Source of the DNA: Hortaea werneckii
Taxonomy: Eukaryota > Ascomycota > Dothideomycetes > Mycosphaerellales > Teratosphaeriaceae
DNA: 64,000 bases
NCBI GenBank assembly: GCA_037044905.1
Contig: JBAOKB010000168.1
Coordinates: forward strand, 124,001-188,000
Direction of reading: 5' to 3'
Part shown: in pieces, positions 58,594 to 64,000 of the stretch
How positions within the stretch are numbered: position 1 is the stretch's first letter
Layout: each line of letters starts with the position of its first letter
Translations under genes and position numbers: made by a program
The notes under the pieces: generated by a model
Seen by the model: the letters and a program-made list of their open reading frames with translations, nothing else
Databases searched by the model: none
What the model was told of the DNA's origin: nothing

Positions 58594-59822
58594 TCTCACC
58601 AGGTTGTGTGGTGGCGGAGCGGTGACATGCTGGGGAAGGCGGGTTAGGCGTCTGATCCCGCCATACATGAATATGTCTATCAATTCCCAAGGTTAGCGGT
58701 CGTGGGTCGAAGGATTTCCGTTTGGATGGACCGGCTACAATGGTCTTGCCGTCATCGTTGTTTATTGCGGCCTCGGGGTCGGAGGAACCTTATTTCCGAT
58801 ACGCGCGACGACGAGCGGGTTAAGAGGTGCCAAGCGCATTGCTTGTGTTGCTTCCACCGGCAGTAGTCTCCTTGACCATTTCCCTTGCATTACTCCGACC
58901 GTCTTTCTCACTCGTGCTTCCGCACCGGCATCGTACCGGGCAGGAAGGTAACGTTAAAAGGGCATTCCTTCCCACCTGCCTTTCCTGGCAGATTGAATTG
59001 TTAGCGTCATGCGTAAGCTATCGGGGCCCGGCGATAACAACACCACCTAGGTATTCTGCCCATCCCGTCCCTCGTACCATCCGAAAGTCTGGGTTTCCCG
59101 GGCCTGGAAGACGGGAGGAGAAGGAAACCTCGTGCGCTTCTTGTACTTCGACGGGCAGTACCACACCGAGCTCTACCGACAAGCGCATTGTGAACACAGC
59201 AAAGTCCACCTACATCATGCTTCAGCGCCCTGCGCGACAAACCGTCTCGCGCAGAGTCGGTGTGTCGCGGTCTGGTTACTGTGGCTTTTTGGGGACCATA
59301 TGCGTTCCTGAAACCCACGTTGGAAGCGGAGGAGGGGGAGATTGTCACCGAGGGGCTTGCCTCCCGGCTCGAGAACAGGCATGCGTGATCGAACGCCTCT
59401 TATCGCATTTGCGCCTGCCTGTCCAAGGCAAGCGTTGGCTCGCGGGCGTGGGTATTCAATCCCTACAGTTGACCGCGCTTGCACGGCCCCCCATCGTGTA
59501 CCTGTCGTGTGCCTGGCACCTCCCTCTCATCGATTGCGAGCGCATCGGCCCTGTATGGTCGAAGCAGAACGTGATGATGTCTGCACACATGTACGACGGA
59601 CAGTAGCGTGAGGGACTAGTTTGGACCTGGCCATGGGTTGTCGAGAGAGTAGTAAAACGAGGGTCACTAGAGTGAAAGGGAAAAAGTGATAAGTAAGGAT
59701 CGTTGGACCCCGTCTCCGATTTCCTCATCTTTGTGTCTCTCTCCTTACCGTACAGTCGGCGCAACGTTAAATCCCTTTTCTGAAAACAGAACCCCATCGA
59801 AAGGTGAAGTTTGGCGAGCAGG
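58594..59822. other. Intergenic, divergent promoters
   Basis: About 1.2 kb between the NAPE-PLD-like gene and the putative start of the S41 peptidase. A 259-codon plus-strand frame (58827-59606) begins only with GTG and has no domain; not called. Confidence 0.5.
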
Positions 59823-62490
59823 ATGCAGAAAGCCGTCGTGGTTTTCGCCGCGTGGTGTGCCCTTGGCGAAGCTGCACCGAAAGGCCCAGATTGGAAATGG
59901 AGCCAATATTGGCATCCTGGATGGTGAACAGCTCCTTCCAGTTTGTCGATTATGACCGAGACATGCTGATTGAGTAGGCCGGAGCCTAGTGTTTACACTC
60001 CAAGGGATCCAATGCCGCCGCTTACACAGTGGTCGCATCCCTTTCCATTCCCGTTTCCCACTTCCACCAGCGAAGGACTTGGTCCAACAAACTACCCGGG
60101 CTCTGTGACCTCGACGCCTCCTAGAAGACGGCAGCATCAAGTAGCAAGCCTACGGCGAGCGGTAATGGGACTGAAGGGCCTTGTGCGAGCGTCTCGAGGC
60201 TCGTTGCCTCTTTCACCAGTGCTAGCCCTAGTGCGACTCCTACCGTCCCTGCTCAGTTGGCCTACGAGTGCATCAATACAGTGCCTTTCAATCAATCGGC
60301 AGCAGGTGAGTCCATAGCCATGTCTTTCGGTTACGCTCACACATTAAATTGGAACTCGATTCCGAGCATAAGTGTTCGAAAGTAAGAAAAGCTTTCGAAA
60401 GAGTGGCAAATGCTGACGATCACATAGTTGCTTTGATGGACAGCATACGTCCCTACCTGGACTGGCAGACTACGATCGAATACCTCGCCGACCCTCCAGC
60501 CGAGTACGCATCCAAGGTCCAAGCGCCGTACGACTTCTGGGCCGAATGGGACGGCATCTACCAGAAAGTCATGAACGGCGCTTATACGAGCGAATACGCT
60601 TTCGGCTGGGACTTATATCGCAGCTTTCAGAAAGCGCACGATGGCCATTTCGTTTACTATCCGGATAGCGTCACGCTGATCTTTTCCTACGGACGCACTG
60701 AGCCCCTGGTTTCCGTCTCGGGGGATGGGACGAGTATCCCAGAGGTCTATGCTTATTCAGACGTGCTGGCGTCTTCTTTGGTAATATCAGCTATACTCCC
60801 AGCCCGCTTGTGACGATCGATGGTCAGGACAGTACCGAGTGGCTTCTCAACTTCTCCGAGTATGGAAGCCTACAGGATCCGGACGCGCTGTGGAATAATA
60901 TGTTCTATCTCTTGGCTCAGGTGTCTTGGGCCGACGGGTACTGGTGCGGGGACATTTGCTGGCGGAGGACGTGGTCGTTGGGTCTACCCCGGTCCCTGCA
61001 CTACTCTGGGGTTTGAGAACGGGACAACCTTGACGATCGATAACTTTGCCAAGGTTCAGGTGCCTTTTGATGGAATTACCAGTGGCGAAGACCTTTATCG
61101 GACTTATTTTACGCCAGATCCTGAGGACCTTGGTGATGCTGAATCGCTGGCTACGATGACCAGTTCGTCATCGTCAGTTGCGAGTTCGACGTCGAGCTCG
61201 GCAACGAGTACGAGTACCATTCCTGCGCCAGGGTACCCGACTCCTCTGGTACGGGAGAAGAATAATCTGAATTCCGGCTATTTTCGAAGGCGAAGACTAC
61301 AACGATGTGGCAGTTCTAAGTGTGCCATCGTTTGTCGGCTCAGTTGAAGACGAGCGGGCTTTCCAGGCGGTCAACACTTACACGATCAACCAAGCAGTAG
61401 CTCAAAACAAGAGCAAGCTGATTATAGACGTCTCGGCGAATGGTGGCGGCACTATCCTCCAGGGTTACGACCTTTTCAAGCAATTGTTCCCTCACATCCT
61501 TCCTTACGGCGCCACGCGCTTTCGCGCCCACGAAGCGCTGGATCTGATCGGACAGGAAGTCAGTCATTTTTCCGGCCTGGTACCCCGTAGCCTCAAAGCA
61601 AACGAAACGGTCCGCGACTGGGTCTCAACCGTCTTCAACTACCGCACCGACACGGACGTCAACTACGACCCCTTTGACTCCTGGGCCGAGAAATTCGGCC
61701 CTCACGCCTACGGACCCGCCCCAGACAACTTCACCAGCCTCATCCGCTGGAACCTCAGCGATGTCCTCACTCCCGAGAACAGCGGCGGGATCGCCGTCAG
61801 CGGCTACCTCAACCGAAGCAACATCACCACCCAACCGTTCCGGGCGGAGAACATTGTGATCGTGTACGACGGCTACTGCGCCTCGACCTGCACCATCTTC
61901 AGCGAGCTGATGCGCCAACAAGCCGGCGTACGCACTATCGCGCTCGGCGGCCGACCGAACCGCAACCCCATTCAAGCCGTAGGCGGCGTGAAGGGGACCA
62001 ACGACTTCCCTTACTCGTACATCCTCGCCGCCGCCGCTTTCCCCTTCGAATACCAATACCTCCATGGTACCTCCTACTACAGCACCACCGCGTTGGGCGA
62101 GTACAACGACCTCGCGATCTTGCGCTCCACGAACGCGGTGATCAACTCACGGGATGGGATCCGAAGGGCGATGCCGAGGAAATCCCGTTGCAGTTCCGGT
62201 ACGAAGAAGCGGAGTGTCGGATTCTCTACACGCCGGAGATGGCGGTCGATCAGACGGCGACGTGGAAGACGGTGGCGGATACGGCGTTCCGGGGGGTCAG
62301 TCATTGTGTGGCGGGGGATTATAGCAGTGCAGAGAGTGGGGGAACGAGGAGGGAGAGGAGGAGTGCGGTGCGGAAACAGGGTCTCCGAAGGGACTTGGAT
62401 GGGAGGGAGCATTATGATGTCCTGCGTGAGGGAGTCTGGACGGGGATGCCGGGTGTGACGCTCGGAGGGGACGGGTTGATGTATCCGTAA
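59823..62490 (+). CDS. Secreted S41-family peptidase, N-terminus uncertain, at least five frame breaks
   Basis: Serine peptidase of the C-terminal-processing family, in the group that includes UstP-like fungal proteins. A signal peptide MQKAVVVFAAWCALGEAAP begins at 59823; its linkage to the body is inferred. Next come VPAQLAYECINTVPFNQSAA, intron 60306-60427, and MDSIRPYLDWQTTIEYLADP. Breaks near 60786, 60930 and 61275 separate a first lobe (FWAEWDGIYQKV, AHDGHFVYYPDS), a Ser/Thr linker and the catalytic lobe: AVLSVPSFVGSVEDERAFQ, LIIDVSANGGGTILQGYDLF, and VYDGYCASTCTIFSELM with the nucleophilic Ser. A further break at 62155 leads to EAECRILYTPEMAVDQTATW and a stop at 62488. The 59940-60125 stretch is unresolved: an intron ending at CCTAG 60120-60124 is possible. 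Confidence 0.8.
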
Positions 62491-63081
62491 GGTAAGCAGC
62501 TATGTGTGGGATGGAAATCGGATCGGAGGGGGGGATTTGAAGAAGAAGAAGAGGGGGGGGGGGGGGAAGTGTCGAATGATCTGGCTAGGATTTTGTCGTG
62601 GATTTTGCGAGCATCAAAGAACCTTTTTCCATCGATATAGGTCGCTAGTCATGATTTTGCGGAAGCCAAAGTGCTCAAATCTGCGGAATCATCGGTGTGG
62701 TATTAGAAAGTAAAGCTTCGACATTGGGTTGCGGTCCTACACATCACCATCCTTCAGTCAATCGTGGATACATCAGAAAGCGCGCAGCATTATTAGCATG
62801 GGAACAATTCATCTAAAGAGCGGGGATTCGCCGTCATTATTTCCCCTTTTGAGTGTATATCAGCTATATACGAAGTAGCTAGACCTGGGTATCTTCTGCA
62901 ATCCTCCCACCGAAAGACCCATCGAAACTTGATCCATTAACGCCACCGAAAAAAAAAAAAGAAAAAAGAAAAAAAGAGCCCGAACGCCTTCATTCTTGTC
63001 TGCATTAGCTGCATTAGCCACCGCATTCTCGAAGCAAAGCGCAGCCGTCTGCTCCACACCATCAACGCGCGACAGCAATTT
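62491..63081. other. Intergenic, convergent 3' regions
   Basis: About 590 nt. A G run near 62557-62567 just after the S41 stop and A-rich sequence near 62948-62975. No gene. Confidence 0.55.
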
Positions 63082-63990
63082 TCACTCCGCCGTCATCTTG
63101 ATCCCCCAAACCCTGACCCGCGCCCTCACCAGCCTTCGGCAAAGCGGACATTCCTCCACCCGCTGCGCACAGTCAAAGCAAGTAACGCAATGTCCACAGC
63201 TGTCGAAGACCGTGTTCAACGGCTCCTCGTAGCAGATAGTGCACACACTCCGCTCCTCCTCGCTATGACTGCCCTTCAGCACAAACGGACCGTGTTTCTT
63301 GCCGTCCCGCCAACCGCCCTCGTAGACGTAGCCGGTGGAGACTTCGGTCAGGGAGCCTTGGCCGTGATGCTGGTCGTGCTTCCACGCGCCCGTGTACGTG
63401 TTGCCCGTGGCGGAGTAGGTCATAGTGCCGTTGCCGGACTTCTGGCCTTGGTCGAAGGTGCCGCGGTATTCATCGCCGGACTGGGTGATGAGGTGGCCGC
63501 GGCCGTGGTATTTGCCGTTCTGAAGCAGGCCGCTGTAGTAGTCTCTGCCGAGACAGTCGAGCGTGACGCGCTTGTGGACTGGACACTCCGGTTTCTGCGT
63601 CGGAGGTGCCGGCATTGGCATGCTGGAGAGGAGGTTGAAGCTGTTAGGTCCTCCTACGGGCGCGCCGGCGGCGGAGTCTTCAGCGGTCGATGAGCCCGTA
63701 GAGGAAGCGGGCTCGCCGTCGTCAGACATTAGGACATCACCTTCTTCGTCCGTTAGTGGCCAGTTGGGGGTGCCGCCCCTTTCATGTTCTCTCCTCGCGT
63801 TCGCTACCCGCAAGTTGTGTTCAGCGGTCAGTCTCTCGGCACGTTCCAGATACTGCAGGTGTGTAACGCCGTTCTGCTCCTCACTTGCACGGTGATGTTG
63901 TGCTTCGCTTGGAGCGACCGGGAATTGCCGTTGCTTTTGTTTCCACCGCACACCATCCTTCACAGATGGCGGTACATTCCATGACTCCAT
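63082..63990 (-). CDS. MORN-repeat RING finger protein
   Basis: 302 aa as read from the ATG at 63990; the frame is open to the window edge, so an earlier start or exon is possible. The N-terminal part is charged (HLQYLERAERLTAEHNLRVA) with an acidic DEEGDVLMSDDGEP patch. Four MORN repeats follow at about 155-245: YYSGLLQNGKYHGRGHL, YRGTFDQGQKSGNGTM, YTGAWKHDQHHGQGSL and YEGGWRDGKKHG. The C-terminus is a C3HC4 RING finger (CTICYEE...CGHCVTCFDC...CPLC), so an E3 ubiquitin ligase is likely. MORN repeats usually bind membranes or partner proteins. The pairing of MORN and RING is not common. No frame break. Confidence 0.9.
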   Translation of the reverse strand: MESWNVPPSVKDGVRWKQKQRQFPVAPSEAQHHRASEEQNGVTHLQYLERAERLTAEHNLRVANARREHERGGTPNWPLTDEEGDVLMSDDGEPASSTGSSTAEDSAAGAPVGGPNSFNLLSSMPMPAPPTQKPECPVHKRVTLDCLGRDYYSGLLQNGKYHGRGHLITQSGDEYRGTFDQGQKSGNGTMTYSATGNTYTGAWKHDQHHGQGSLTEVSTGYVYEGGWRDGKKHGPFVLKGSHSEEERSVCTICYEEPLNTVFDSCGHCVTCFDCAQRVEECPLCRRLVRARVRVWGIKMTAE

Positions 63991-64000
63991 CTTGCCGTGC

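Noticed and set aside
58827..59606. 259-codon plus-strand frame
   Set aside because: Starts only with GTG, Arg/Pro/Ser mix without domain or splice signals.
1..64000. Programmed ribosomal frameshifting as explanation for the breaks
   Set aside because: No recurring slippery heptamer or downstream structure; both directions of shift occur; genes known not to use frameshifting are affected.
1..64000. Pseudogenes or RIP-degraded DNA
   Set aside because: Protein motifs stay perfectly conserved either side of each break and essential genes are included; no C-to-T decay pattern evident.
1..64000. tRNA and 5S rRNA genes
   Set aside because: I scanned for T-loop (GGTTCGAATCC-like) words on both strands and for 5S-like starts; the hit near 4249 lies inside RIM1.

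Overview
The window is nuclear DNA of a filamentous ascomycete. Most genes carry short GT-AG introns (about 57-200 nt) with CTRAC-like branch points. The gene set is ordinary Pezizomycotina housekeeping (SKP1, TUP1, ARB1, HSF1, AMPK beta, GDP-mannose transporter), and intergenic 3' regions are full of A/T, C and CA runs. The protein flavour (disordered PIG-P N-terminus, HSF1 variant, S41 peptidase, extended multicopper oxidase) suggests Dothideomycetes; that is a family-level impression, not a computed placement. I see no transposon, tRNA, rRNA, virus, CRISPR or biosynthetic cluster.

Layout, left to right: SMP3 GPI mannosyltransferase (-), SKP1 (+), mitochondrial SSB RIM1 (+), SAT4/HAL4-type kinase (+), a tiny MGCS glycine-rich protein (+), a possible single-TM protein (+), ORC6 (-), ARB1 (-), PIG-P (-), NTA1 amidase (+), ribosomal protein eL39 (-), MIPC synthase SUR1/CSH1 (-), an SDR oxidoreductase (-), a small multi-TM protein (-), SNF1/AMPK beta subunit (+), a broken 3-TM protein (-), ERF4 (-), TUP1 (-), an unrecognised protein (-), an AZF1-like zinc-finger factor (+), a secreted multicopper oxidase (-), HSF1 (-), an OMA1-like M48 protease (+), the VRG4 GDP-mannose transporter (-), PLP1 phosducin-like (+), a NAPE-PLD-type hydrolase (-), an S41 peptidase (+), and a MORN-RING protein (-).

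The outstanding property is that about two thirds of the genes are interrupted by one-base reading-frame breaks, more than 30 in 64 kb. Each break is bridged by an obvious continuation of the same protein in the next frame. They cluster near short homopolymers and are absent from nine genes. The simplest reading is residual indel error from a noisy assembly rather than biology. Any automatic annotation will give split or truncated genes here, so the spans below are the reconstructed gene extents with break positions stated.

Functional links: several genes serve the secretory and cell-surface route (SMP3 and PIG-P in GPI anchors, VRG4 GDP-mannose supply, SUR1 sphingolipid mannosylation, ERF4 palmitoylation). 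Another group is nutrient/stress signalling and transcription (SNF1 beta, SAT4, TUP1, HSF1, AZF1-like). These are genome neighbours, not an operon.
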